This document shows positions 1-7,642 of a DNA stretch of 23,360 bases, piece by piece (positions within the stretch are counted from its first letter, which is position 1; every line of letters starts with the position of its first letter). The notes under the pieces are model-generated. The model had not been told where the DNA came from, searched no databases, and saw nothing but the letters and a program-made list of their open reading frames with translations. The translations under genes and the position numbers were made by a program. This DNA is from CAZABP01 sp964483245 (GTDB taxonomy: Bacteria; Planctomycetota; UBA1135; UBA2386): the NCBI GenBank assembly GCA_964483245.1, contig CAZABP010000065.1, positions 1 to 23,360 on the forward strand, read 5' to 3'.

Positions 1-368
1 GTGTGCGCCGTCAGTTGCACGCCGGCTTCGTCCTTGCCGGGGAGCGGCACCGCCGTGTCGATCACCTCCGGCAGCGCGAAGCCCTGGAACACCGCCCGGT
101 GCAGGTACTCCGCATCCGGCTCGACCCCGCGCGCGAGCGCCAGCGCACGCGCCGTGTTGGTCAGCGCGTCCTCCTCGCGCTGCAACGCGGCGACGACGGC
201 CGCGCGTCGCTCCGCGGGCGCGTCCCGCAGCGCGACCGCGAGCTCGGCGCGCAGCTCCAGCACGCGGGAATAAGTCCGCCGCTCCTGCCGCAGCGCCTGC
301 GCCGGCAACGCGGTTGCCACGGCAAGCGCGAGCGCCAGCAACGCGCCGGAGCGCGCCGCGTCGTTCAC
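1..368 (-). CDS. Exported protein of unknown function, C-terminus cut by window edge
   Basis: An open frame runs from a GTG codon at 366-368 to the window edge without a stop, giving about 122 residues. The GTG overlaps the TGA of the upstream gene (GTGA), the usual sign of translational coupling. The first 24 residues look like a Sec signal peptide: a short N-region with one Arg, then a Leu/Ala-rich core ending in LPAQA. The next part is rich in Ala, Arg, Glu and Leu and probably helical (about residues 28-85). It is followed by a segment around AEYLHRAVFQGFALPEV. I do not recognise a family. Overlap with the Cys-rich exported protein suggests both are made together and act in the periplasm or outside. 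The start is inferred from the overlap and signal peptide; there is no ATG nearby. Confidence 0.6.
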   Translation of the reverse strand, partial: MNDAARSGALLALALAVATALPAQALRQERRTYSRVLELRAELAVALRDAPAERRAAVVAALQREEDALTNTARALALARGVEPDAEYLHRAVFQGFALPEVIDTAVPLPGKDEAGVQLTAH

Positions 369-1516
369 TGCTTCTCCTGCAGCGGATACGTCGCCTTGAC
401 CCAGGTCGTGAACTCGTCGTCGAACGCCAGGATCGACAGGTTGAACGCCTGCTGCAGCGCGTCGCGTGTCTCGGTCCCGCGCTTCAGTGCGCGCACCAGG
501 TCGGCGAACGCCTTGCCGCCGTACTTCGCCAGCAGGAAATCCACATACGCGAACACCTGCGCGTGATCCTGCCAGCCGAGCTGATCCGTGTTCTTCTGCG
601 CCAGCGTCGCGAATGGCGTCAGCTCGCCGGCTTCGACGATGCGCCGGATCGGCACCCGCCAGCGACCGCCCTTGAACCCTGCACCGGCGGTCAGCGCGAC
701 CTCCTCGTAGCAGAAGTTCAGGCACTTGCCGGTCAGCAGATCCTCGAACCAGTGCGCCACCCCCTCGTCGACCCAGCCGTGCTTGCGATTCCCGATCCAG
801 TAGCTGGGCTGCATGTTCGACAGCAGCAGATGCGTCACGTTGTGGATCACCATGCGGTCGAGCCCCTCGTGACCCGGCAGCGTGTTGCGGTTGTGGTAGG
901 CGCTCAGCACCGCCTCGGTCCCCATCAGCTTCTGGCTGACGCCACCGCCGCCGCCTGCGAGCCGCGGGCCGGCGATCTTGTGATCCTCCGCCTCGGCGAA
1001 CAGCATCACGCGCAGCCGCGTCGAGAAGTCGCGCTCGGTCAGTTCGAACAGCTCCATGAACTTCGCGCGCAGCGCCTCGATCCGCTCCGCGTACAGGTGC
1101 ATCAGCTCGTGCGTGTCGATCTTGCGGCGCTCCACCGTCTGCGGCCGGATCGAGAACGTCAGATCGAGATGCTCGGTGCGCAGGTGCAGGATCCCCTTGC
1201 CGCGCGTGACCTCGTCGATCAGCTTGCGCTGCTCGGCGATCCACTTCTGGGCGAGCTCCTTGCGCGCCTCCGCCGCATCCTGGACCGCCTGGTTGTTGCA
1301 GATCCGGCAGTCGATCGTCAGCGCACCCGCACAGACCTTGCAGTCCGCCGCCTCCGTACAGCAGACGACCACCTGCTCGCGCTCGAGCAGCTTGCCGTGC
1401 TTCTTGCAATCGAACTCGCCGCGGCCGGCGCAGTGATCGCACGGCACCGCCGGCGCCTCCTGGCCGATTCCTGGCAGGCAGAGCGCCGCCCCGAGCAGCA
1501 TTCGCGTCAGCATCAC
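365..1516 (-). CDS. Exported Cys-rich protein with degenerate gluzincin (peptidase MA-like) domain
   Basis: 383 residues. Residues 1-19 form a plausible signal peptide. Residues 26-73 carry paired cysteines (C26/C29, C37, C52/C53, C59/C62, C70/C73) with a DnaJ-like CxxCxGxG stretch, so a zinc-binding module is likely. The rest resembles peptidase-MA-like zinc proteases: HNVTH at 225-229 sits where HExTH is expected, and WVDEGVAHWFED at 248-259 matches the downstream segment that supplies the third zinc ligand (E251). The catalytic Glu of HExxH is replaced by Asn226, so peptidase activity is doubtful although zinc binding could remain. A second HExxH-like string, HELMH at 136-140, lies in a predicted helix far from the expected spacing and is probably chance. 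The gene lies 49 bp after queE and overlaps the next gene. Family assignment is by motif only. Confidence 0.72.
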   Translation of the reverse strand: MMLTRMLLGAALCLPGIGQEAPAVPCDHCAGRGEFDCKKHGKLLEREQVVVCCTEAADCKVCAGALTIDCRICNNQAVQDAAEARKELAQKWIAEQRKLIDEVTRGKGILHLRTEHLDLTFSIRPQTVERRKIDTHELMHLYAERIEALRAKFMELFELTERDFSTRLRVMLFAEAEDHKIAGPRLAGGGGGVSQKLMGTEAVLSAYHNRNTLPGHEGLDRMVIHNVTHLLLSNMQPSYWIGNRKHGWVDEGVAHWFEDLLTGKCLNFCYEEVALTAGAGFKGGRWRVPIRRIVEAGELTPFATLAQKNTDQLGWQDHAQVFAYVDFLLAKYGGKAFADLVRALKRGTETRDALQQAFNLSILAFDDEFTTWVKATYPLQEKQ

Positions 1517-1565
1517 GCGCGGACGATAGCCGCCGCAGCGCCGGGCGTAACGGCAGGGGTCGATC

Positions 1566-2366
1566 TCACGGCACTCCGATCTGCTTGTGCGTCTGCGGCA
1601 GCACGCGCAGGTCGAACCCGCGCGCCACCGCCAGCTCGACGGCGCGCTCGATCAGCGCCGGGCTCGCCGGGCTCGTGACCCCGCCGAACGGCGTCACCGG
1701 CTGCAGCACGAGCAGGAGCCGCGTGCGCCAAGGCTCGAGTGCCACGAGCGCAGCGACGAGCTCCGCTTCCGGCATGCCGGGGGCGAGCACGATCTTGACG
1801 TCGAGCGTGCAGCCAGCGTCCACGGCGACCTGGACGCAGCCGACATGCTGTGCTGAGTAGTCGACGCCGCCGACCGTGTGCGCCAGCTTCCAATCGGCGC
1901 TGACGTGCGCGAGTACAGCGACGCAGCGTTGCAGCGCGGCCGCGTCGAGCGCTGCGGTCTCCAAGTGCAGGCGCACATCGTGCGGCCGCAGCAGTTCGCC
2001 CAGCGCGGCGATGAAGGCCGGGTAGACCAGCGGCTCACCGCCGGTCACCGACAGCGCGCGCAATCCCGGGATCCAACCGAGCCGATGCCCCCGCTGCAGC
2101 TCCAGCACGAGCTCCGCCGCGCGCGCGGCATCGACCGGGTTGCGCTCGTGCTGCACGCCACTGCCGAACGCCACCGGAAACGCCGCCGGCGCCTCGTAGC
2201 TGTGCGGCGTGTCGCAGTAGCTGCAGCGCAGCGGGCAGGTCGCCACGCGCAGGAACGACATCGGGACCCCGGCGAACCGCCCTTCCCCTTGCAGCGAGTG
2301 GAAGATCTCGATCAGCGCCGCGCGCGCACCGCGCGCCTGCTCAGGCGAACCGCTGCGCGAGCTCAT
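1566..2366 (-). CDS. queE: 7-carboxy-7-deazaguanine synthase (radical SAM)
   Basis: 266 residues. QueE is a radical SAM enzyme that contracts the ring of 6-carboxytetrahydropterin to 7-carboxy-7-deazaguanine, a step toward preQ0 and queuosine in tRNA. Visible signatures are the N-terminal HSLQGEG (23-29), the cluster-binding cysteines C44, C48 and C51 in ATCPLRCSYCDTPHS, and TGGEP at 108-112. The CxxxCxxC spacing and following DT are typical of QueE. It is somewhat longer than the roughly 210-225 residues common in the family, partly from a 13-residue lead before the core. The only in-frame ATG start is at 2366, inside the aminotransferase gene, so the two overlap by 26 bp and are probably translated together. 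No other queuosine gene (queC, queD, queF) is in the window. Confidence 0.9.
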   Translation of the reverse strand: MSSRSGSPEQARGARAALIEIFHSLQGEGRFAGVPMSFLRVATCPLRCSYCDTPHSYEAPAAFPVAFGSGVQHERNPVDAARAAELVLELQRGHRLGWIPGLRALSVTGGEPLVYPAFIAALGELLRPHDVRLHLETAALDAAALQRCVAVLAHVSADWKLAHTVGGVDYSAQHVGCVQVAVDAGCTLDVKIVLAPGMPEAELVAALVALEPWRTRLLLVLQPVTPFGGVTSPASPALIERAVELAVARGFDLRVLPQTHKQIGVP

Positions 2367-3486
2367 TCAACACCGCGATCCCGCGCGCCAGCGTGCGGTC
2401 GTCGACGGCGAACGAGATGCGGAAGTGCGTCGCGCGGCGCGAGAACGCGCTGCCCGGCACGAGCAGCAGCTGCCGCTCGAGCGCCGCGGCGAGGAACCGC
2501 TGCTCGTCGACGCCGTGCGGCAGCGTCGGAAACGCATAGAACGCGCCCTGCGGCGGCGCCATCCGATACGCCGGGTCGAGCCCGGCGACCAGCCGGTCTC
2601 GCTTGCTGCGGTAGTCGGCGACGTACGAACGCATGTCCAGCTCGAACCCGACCTCGGCGACCGCGGCCTGCAGCGGCGCCGGTGCGCAGACGAACGAGAA
2701 CTGCTGCAGCGTCTTCATCGCATCCAGCACGCGCGCCGGGCCGGTCGCGTAGCCGAGCCGCCAGCCCGGCACGCCGAACGTCTTGCCGAAGCCACCGAGC
2801 TGGATCACTCGCTCGGAGAACCGCAGCGGCGAAACGAACGGCTGCTCGTAAACGAACTCGTCGTAGATCTCGTCCGAGACCACCCACGCGCCGACCCGCT
2901 CGGCGGCACGCACGATCGCTTCGAGCTCGGCCGCGCCGAGCATCCCGCCGGTCGGATTGCTCGGCGAGTTGACGAACAGGATCTTGGTCTTCGGCCCGAC
3001 CAGGCTCGCGAGCTGCTCCGGATCGATCCGGAACGGCTGGTCCGGCTGCGCCGGATATAGGTCGTAGTACCGGATCCGCGCCTCGCAGAGATTCGCGAGG
3101 TGCCGGTACATCATGAAGTTCGGATCCGGCAGCAGGATCTCGTCGTCGCGGTCGAGCAGTGCCAGGAACGACAGCAGGATCCCACCCGAGACTCCGGACG
3201 TGATCAGGCTCGCTTCCGGGCGGCGGCCGTCGCGGCGTTCGATCCGGTGCAGCAGGCGCTGGTTCAGCGCCGGCAGTCCTTGCGTGACCGTGTAGCGGTT
3301 CTGCCCACCGCGGATCGCGCGGCACGCGGCCTCGGCAAGCGGCGCCGGCGGGTCGTAGTGCGGCTGCCCGATCGACAGATCGATCGGGTCGTCCATCGTC
3401 GCGATCAGGTCGAAGATCTTGCGGATCCCGCTCGGTTCGATGCCGCGCATGCGCGCGGCGAGCGACGGATCGGGCGGCACGCCCAT
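2341..3486 (-). CDS. PLP-dependent class I/II aminotransferase
   Basis: 381 residues, the usual length for fold-type I aminotransferases. It transfers an amino group between an amino acid and a 2-oxo acid in the cytoplasm; the substrate cannot be read from sequence. Visible marks are IGQPHYDPP near residue 40 (substrate-loop region), the SNPTGG motif at 176-181, SDEIYDE at 204-210 with the Asp that contacts the pyridine nitrogen, the PLP lysine K235 in GGFGKTFGVPGWRLGY, R243 after it, and FRISF near the C-terminus supplying the carboxylate-binding Arg. It resembles aspartate/aromatic-type enzymes of subgroup I-gamma. The ATG at 3486 lies 21 bp after the small basic protein gene. The 3' end overlaps queE. 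No clear Shine-Dalgarno sequence is visible. Substrate remains unassigned. Confidence 0.88.
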   Translation of the reverse strand: MGVPPDPSLAARMRGIEPSGIRKIFDLIATMDDPIDLSIGQPHYDPPAPLAEAACRAIRGGQNRYTVTQGLPALNQRLLHRIERRDGRRPEASLITSGVSGGILLSFLALLDRDDEILLPDPNFMMYRHLANLCEARIRYYDLYPAQPDQPFRIDPEQLASLVGPKTKILFVNSPSNPTGGMLGAAELEAIVRAAERVGAWVVSDEIYDEFVYEQPFVSPLRFSERVIQLGGFGKTFGVPGWRLGYATGPARVLDAMKTLQQFSFVCAPAPLQAAVAEVGFELDMRSYVADYRSKRDRLVAGLDPAYRMAPPQGAFYAFPTLPHGVDEQRFLAAALERQLLLVPGSAFSRRATHFRISFAVDDRTLARGIAVLNELAQRFA

Positions 3487-3507
3487 CGAGTTGCGCGGTC
3501 CCGGCGC

Positions 3508-3729
3508 CTACTTCGCCGGGGTTCCGGCGGCGGCCGGGGCGGTCTCTTCCTTGACCTGCTTCTTGGTCTTCGTCTTGAACCGCGTGCGGACCTTCGGCAG
3601 GCCGAGCACGGTCTGCCCTTCCGACCAGCGGCCGACCTTCCTCAGGGCCAGGAGGCGCTCCATGCGGGACCAGACATTGCGCTCGGCAGTGCCCTTGCCC
3701 GAGATCTTGAGGCTGCGATGAATGGACAT
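3508..3729 (-). CDS. PVC-type small basic protein
   Basis: 73 residues from ATG at 3727-3729 to TAG. The N-terminal half begins MSIHRSLK and continues through RNVWSRMERLLALRKVGRW to EGQTVLGLPKVRT. This closely follows the conserved small basic protein family found in Planctomycetes, Verrucomicrobia and Chlamydiae (the TIGR04137-type family, as I recall it). The tail is a Lys/Thr-rich stretch followed by an Ala/Pro/Gly end. The molecular role is not known to me; size and charge suggest RNA or ribosome association, but that is inference. It sits between the SPOR-like membrane protein gene (56 bp gap) and the aminotransferase (21 bp gap). Longer open frames start upstream, but only this ATG gives the family N-terminus. 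Confidence 0.85.
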   Translation of the reverse strand: MSIHRSLKISGKGTAERNVWSRMERLLALRKVGRWSEGQTVLGLPKVRTRFKTKTKKQVKEETAPAAAGTPAK

Positions 3730-3785
3730 GACGCGGATCGAACGCGCGGCGCCGAGGATCGCACGCCGAAGCGGCGCCGCGCGCC

Positions 3786-4535
3786 TCAGCGTGAGCTGTC
3801 GAACTTCCAGTAGACGTCCGGGTCGAGCTTCGCGACGGCGGCCGCGAAGCCCCGCACGAAACCCGGCTCCGGCAAGGACTTCAGCCGCTCCGCGATCGCT
3901 GCGCGCGCCGCCTTGGCCGTGTCGTCCGTCCCCTCCGGCAGGTAGCAGAGGGTGTGGAACGTGGTCTGGCCTTCGGCGTCGTAGCGCAGGACGCGGGCGT
4001 CCTGAACACCTTCGTCCCGCAACCAGGCCGCGAGTCGGATCGCGGTCTGCTCTTGGGAGGCGCGGAAGCTTAGCAACGGGAAGCAGCATTGCGAGAGCCG
4101 CGCGAACTGCTTCGCCGCCGGCCAGCCGAGCGTGCTCGGCTCGGCCTGTGCCGTGTCGGTCATCGGTCCGGGGGCCGGGCCGCCGCCCGCCGCCGGGACC
4201 TGGCCCGACCCGCCGCGGCCGTCAGCCGACAACGCCGCCGAACCCTGCATCCCGCCAGCCCACCAGCCGAGCCCGAATCCGAGCCCGAGCGCCAGAAACC
4301 CGAGCAGCGCCAGCGCCGGCGCCGACAGCGAGTAACGCAGGATCTGGTGTTCGACGCGGATCCGGTTGGGGGTCGGACGCCCGCGCCGCTCCCGCCGCTC
4401 CGGGCGATCGCGCCACCAACTCCGCAAGCGCTCGACCCACCCGACCGGTGGCTCGCTACGGGTGCGTGATGCCACCGGCGCGCCGCTGCGCCGGCTCTGC
4501 AGCATCTCGAACAGATTCGTCGTACGCCGGGCCAT
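3786..4535 (-). CDS. Single-pass membrane protein with SPOR-like C-terminal domain
   Basis: 249 residues from ATG 4533-4535, chosen because AGGGAGGG lies 5 bases upstream; a longer frame from 4589 lacks such a site. Residues 1-70 are cytoplasmic-looking and Arg-rich. Residues 72-95 form one transmembrane helix (Ala/Leu/Gly-rich, ending GWWAGGM). Residues 98-135 are a Gly/Pro/Ala linker. Residues 140-249 form a small folded domain: a helix (EQTAIRLAAWLRDEGV), a strand (DARVLRYD), then FHTLCYLPEG and a second helix (AKAARAAIAERLKSL). This helix-strand order recalls SPOR peptidoglycan-binding domains and FtsN-like topology, but the match is loose. It lies upstream of the small basic protein gene on the same strand. 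Treat the SPOR idea as a hypothesis. Confidence 0.68.
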   Translation of the reverse strand: MARRTTNLFEMLQSRRSGAPVASRTRSEPPVGWVERLRSWWRDRPERRERRGRPTPNRIRVEHQILRYSLSAPALALLGFLALGLGFGLGWWAGGMQGSAALSADGRGGSGQVPAAGGGPAPGPMTDTAQAEPSTLGWPAAKQFARLSQCCFPLLSFRASQEQTAIRLAAWLRDEGVQDARVLRYDAEGQTTFHTLCYLPEGTDDTAKAARAAIAERLKSLPEPGFVRGFAAAVAKLDPDVYWKFDSSR

Positions 4536-4540
4536 GCCCG

Positions 4541-4548
4541 CCCTCCCT
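4541..4548 (-). promoter_or_regulatory. Ribosome binding site deciding the SPOR-like protein start
   Basis: On the minus strand AGGGAGGG sits 5 bases before the ATG at 4533-4535. It is one of only two strong Shine-Dalgarno sites I found in the window and supports the shorter start for this gene. Confidence 0.65.
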
Positions 4549-4579
4549 GAACTCGAGAACCTTGGTGTCGGACCGCCTC

Positions 4580-4614
4580 CGCGTGGCACCGGCTGACCGG
4601 TCGGCGTCCACGCG
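4580..4614 (-). terminator. Nested hairpin after the TMTC-like gene
   Basis: CGCGTGG (4580-4586) pairs with CCACGCG (4608-4614), and inside it ACCGG (4588-4592) pairs with CCGGT (4597-4601) around a CTGA loop. It lies about 33 bases after the stop of the TMTC-like gene on the minus strand. There is no T-run, so it could be a Rho-assisted or stalling hairpin, or part of the leader of the next gene. Confidence 0.35.
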
Positions 4615-4646
4615 ACCTGCGCAACGTAACGGCGCGCGAGCGAGGA

Positions 4647-7358
4647 TCAACGTGCGAGCCGCTTCATCGCGAGCTCGATACGCGCCGCCATCGGTTCGGG
4701 GGCCAGCCCTTCGCGCAGGAATGCTTCGCCGCGCGCGAGGGCCTGTTCGCTGCGACCCAACCGTCCGAGCGTCTGCAGCGCGTACAGCAACGGCAGCGAT
4801 GGATCGAGCTGCTGCTCGCGTTGCCAGCGTTCGGCCGCGTCGAAGCAGGCCAACGCCTGCTCGAGGTCGGTGCCCTGTTCGTACAGCACCAGACCGAGCT
4901 GGAATCGCGCCGACTGCTGCTGCGGCATCAACTCGAGGCAGAGCCGGAACGCGGCGGCCGCCGCCGCGAAATCGCGGGCCTGGAAACGCTCGATGCCGCG
5001 CGCCTCGATCCGCTTCCAGCCGTTCTGCAGCGTGGTCCGGCTCGCGTCCTGTGGCAGCTCGGCGACGTCGAGGTCGAGGAAGCGCCGCAGGTGCCGCAGA
5101 CTCTGCTCCTGATCGCCGAGCAGCAGTTGGTTGCCGCGGTCGCGGTGCGCTTCGGCGAGCACGCGCCGGATCTCGGGATCTTCAGGATCCGCGGCGTGCG
5201 CGCGCTCGAGCAGCTCGATCGCCGCCGGCAGATCACGCCCGCGGTAGGCGAGCCGCCCGGCCACGGCGTCGATCCGCGGCAGCCCGGGCGCCAGCTCCCG
5301 CGCGCGGGTCAGCAGCGCGTCGATCTCCGCCGGCTCCGCCTGCACGAAGCGCGCTTCGGCCTGCGCGAGCAGCACGAGCGCCAGCAACCGCGCCACGTCC
5401 TGGTCGCGCGGGCGGAGCTGCAGGTACTCCTCGTACCGTTCGCGCGCCTCCGGGAGCCGGTTCTGTGCGACCAGCGCGAGGCCCAGCCGGGTCAGCAGAT
5501 TCGGATCGCGCAGCCCGGCCGCCATCCCTTCGCGGATGACGTTCTCCGCCTGCGGGTACAGCCCCTGCTGGTGGTAGATGTCCGCTTCGTGCAGCCAGGC
5601 GGCCACCGCGGCCGGTTGCAGCTCGCGCGCGCGCCGGCAGTGCGCGACGGCGCGCAGCAGGTTGCCGCGCGCCAGCTCGAGCCGCGCGCGCACGATCTCG
5701 TAGCGCGCGTTCGGCGGGCCACCGCGCGCCGCGCGCTCGAGCAGCGCGGCGACCGCCTCCGCGTCCGCCGGCGTGAGCTCCGCCCCACGACCCTGCGCCG
5801 GGATCCGCTGTTCCGCCTGCAGCACGAGGACCTCCGGATCGTGCGGCATCCGCCCGATCAGCTCTCCGGTCACGCGCGCCACGTCGGCCGGTCGATCCGC
5901 GGCGGCCAGGATCGTCGCGGCGAGCAGCCCGGCATCGCGCCAGGCCAGCTCCGCTTCCGCCGACGGCGGCAGGTCCGCCGCCGCCGCGAACGCCCGCAGC
6001 GCATGCGACGCCGCGGAACCGACGTCGCCGGACCGCAGATCGATCTCGCGCACGAACTTGTGCGCGCGCAGACGGTGCTCGGGACGCCGCGCGTGCAGCA
6101 CCGCTTCGAGCGCCAGCGCGCGGACCCGCGCCCCGTCACTGCTCACGGCATCGGCGAGGTTCAACAGGGCGACGGCATTCGCCGGGTCTGCGCACAGGCT
6201 CGCCTCCCACAGGCGCTCGCTGCTGCGGAACTCGCGGCTGCGCTCGTACGCGAGCAGTCCGAGCACGCCGGCGAGCACCCAGGCCACGACCGGCCCGTAC
6301 GGCACGCGCGCGAGCAGCCCGGCCAGCAGGAGGGCCGCCCACGGCATCGCGAGGTACAGGTAGCGATCCGCGACCGCGATCGACGACGCCGGCCAGACCG
6401 AGTTGCACGGCGCGAGAGCCGCCAGCAGCAACAGCGCGGCGAACCCCGGCGCGCGGGTGCGTTCGTTGCGCAGCGCGTAGCCGGATGCGATCAGCAGTCC
6501 GGCCAGCAGCGCCAGCGCCGGCAGCAGCAACCCCGCAGCTTGCGCGAGCATCGCTTCCGCCGGGTACAGCACGTTCAAGCCGCCCGGCCACACGATGACC
6601 CGCAGGTAATGCAGCAGCAACCCGGGCAGCGCGAGCAGGCGTTGCCCGCGGTCGACGTCCGCGAGCGTTCCCTCGGCCGCGGCGATCGCGGCGTGGTGCA
6701 GGCTGCCGCACAGCACGACGCCGAGCACGAGCAACGCCTCGCGTCCGGGCCTGCGCCGCAGGTACCACAGCAGCAACGGAACCAGCAGCAGCAGCGCGCT
6801 CGCGGTCCCCTTGCTGTAGATCGCGAGCGCTGCGCAGATCGTCGCGCGCGCGACGGCACGGTCGGTCACCGCTGCCAGGCACGCGAGCGCGAACAGCCCC
6901 GACAGCAGGTCCTTGCGGCTGCTGACCCAGGCCGCCGACTCGACCAGCGCGGGATGCACCGCGAAGCAGGCAGCCGCGGCCACCGCGAGCTGCGGCAGGC
7001 AGCCGAGCCGGACCAGCAACCGCGCCAGCACGAACGCGACGGCCGCGTGCAGCAGCAGCGAGTGCAGGTGCGGCCACCAGGCCCCGATGCCGGCGTCCAC
7101 CACGACCCGGTCGAACCACAACGAGAGGTGGCTGACCGGCAGGTATGCATTCGCGATCGTCCGGGTCGGATCGAGCACCAGGGCGAGCCCGCCGTCACGC
7201 AGCGCGGCCGCATCCGACCCGCCGCCGAAGAAGAATCCGTCGTCGAAGTTGAGGAACCCGGCCTGCAGCGCGGGGTGCAGCGCGGCGAGCACGACCGCGA
7301 GCAAGACCAGCCACGCACGCACTCCGGGCAACGGCGGCTTCGTGTCCGGGGGTTGCAT
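4647..7358 (-). CDS. TMTC-like GT-C glycosyltransferase with C-terminal TPRs
   Basis: 903 residues. The N-terminal ~350 residues hold about ten hydrophobic helices; the rest is soluble and made of TPR-like helix pairs (roughly 375-900). The membrane part shows marks of the GT-C family seen in TMTC/ArnT-type lipid-linked sugar transferases: NFDD at 37-40 in the first extracytoplasmic loop, YLPVSHLSLWFD near 72-83, and HPALVESAAWVSSRKDLLSG at 135-154, the HPxxVExxxWxxxRKDLL pattern of TMTC proteins. It probably moves a sugar from a polyprenyl carrier to an exported protein, with the TPRs holding the acceptor; the sugar and acceptor are unknown. It is the first gene of the minus-strand block, starting 285 bp from the divergent DUF481 gene. 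No Shine-Dalgarno sequence is visible. Confidence 0.8.
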   Translation of the reverse strand: MQPPDTKPPLPGVRAWLVLLAVVLAALHPALQAGFLNFDDGFFFGGGSDAAALRDGGLALVLDPTRTIANAYLPVSHLSLWFDRVVVDAGIGAWWPHLHSLLLHAAVAFVLARLLVRLGCLPQLAVAAAACFAVHPALVESAAWVSSRKDLLSGLFALACLAAVTDRAVARATICAALAIYSKGTASALLLLVPLLLWYLRRRPGREALLVLGVVLCGSLHHAAIAAAEGTLADVDRGQRLLALPGLLLHYLRVIVWPGGLNVLYPAEAMLAQAAGLLLPALALLAGLLIASGYALRNERTRAPGFAALLLLAALAPCNSVWPASSIAVADRYLYLAMPWAALLLAGLLARVPYGPVVAWVLAGVLGLLAYERSREFRSSERLWEASLCADPANAVALLNLADAVSSDGARVRALALEAVLHARRPEHRLRAHKFVREIDLRSGDVGSAASHALRAFAAAADLPPSAEAELAWRDAGLLAATILAAADRPADVARVTGELIGRMPHDPEVLVLQAEQRIPAQGRGAELTPADAEAVAALLERAARGGPPNARYEIVRARLELARGNLLRAVAHCRRARELQPAAVAAWLHEADIYHQQGLYPQAENVIREGMAAGLRDPNLLTRLGLALVAQNRLPEARERYEEYLQLRPRDQDVARLLALVLLAQAEARFVQAEPAEIDALLTRARELAPGLPRIDAVAGRLAYRGRDLPAAIELLERAHAADPEDPEIRRVLAEAHRDRGNQLLLGDQEQSLRHLRRFLDLDVAELPQDASRTTLQNGWKRIEARGIERFQARDFAAAAAAFRLCLELMPQQQSARFQLGLVLYEQGTDLEQALACFDAAERWQREQQLDPSLPLLYALQTLGRLGRSEQALARGEAFLREGLAPEPMAARIELAMKRLAR

Positions 7359-7369
7359 CAGGGGCGCGG

Positions 7370-7375
7370 ACTATA
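7370..7375 (-). promoter_or_regulatory. Possible -10 box of the TMTC-like gene
   Basis: On the minus strand TATAGT, five of six bases of the sigma-70 -10 consensus, ends 11 bases before the ATG at 7358. I see no good -35 at normal spacing. If used, the transcript would have almost no leader, which would fit the lack of a Shine-Dalgarno site. Confidence 0.3.
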
Positions 7376-7450
7376 CGGATCACGCCGCATCGACCCGCCT
7401 CCGGCCGCCTGGCGCACACAGGCTGGGCAGGACTTCGGCCGGCGGCCTGG

Positions 7451-7616
7451 CTAGAACTCGTTTCACAAAGCCTCCGCGCCTGCGGCCGGCCCCCGCACCC
7501 GAGGGCGGCGTCGCGAGATCTGCGGCGAATCCACCGATTCGCCTCCGATCTCGCTCCTTGCCCTCGGCCGCGCTGGCTCGGCCTCGCCTGCGAAGCATTC
7601 GTGAAACGACTTCTAG
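7451..7616. repeat. 166-bp imperfect fold-back element (MITE-like)
   Basis: The left end CTAGAACTCGTTTCAC and right end GTGAAACGACTTCTAG are inverted copies with one mismatch over their 16 bases. Inside, further arms pair symmetrically around 7533/7534: CCGAGGGC (7499-7506) with GCCCTCGG (7560-7567), GCGAGATC (7513-7520) with GATCTCGC (7547-7554), and GGCGAATC (7524-7531) with GATTCGCC (7536-7543), leaving a CACC loop. The stretch between the outer ends and the inner arms pairs only partly. The unit is bounded by CTAG on both sides and fills the gap between divergent genes. It looks like a non-autonomous fold-back or REP-like element; a structured regulatory RNA is the alternative. Confidence 0.6.
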
Positions 7617-7642
7617 AACGTCGAGCCCCCCCGATCTCGCAC

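Noticed and set aside
871..1111. HELMH (residues 136-140) as the catalytic HExxH of the Cys-rich exported protein
   Set aside because: It sits in a helix well before the expected site, and the downstream Glu helix fits HNVTH instead.
4821..7454. Very long plus-strand open frame (877 codons) opposite the TMTC-like gene
   Set aside because: Its translation is Arg/Gln/Pro-rich with no domain, and the opposite strand has a clear GT-C and TPR protein; it is a GC-driven shadow.
7601..7642. GTG start of the DUF481 protein inside the fold-back element
   Set aside because: It adds a charged segment before the signal peptide and overlaps the repeat arm.
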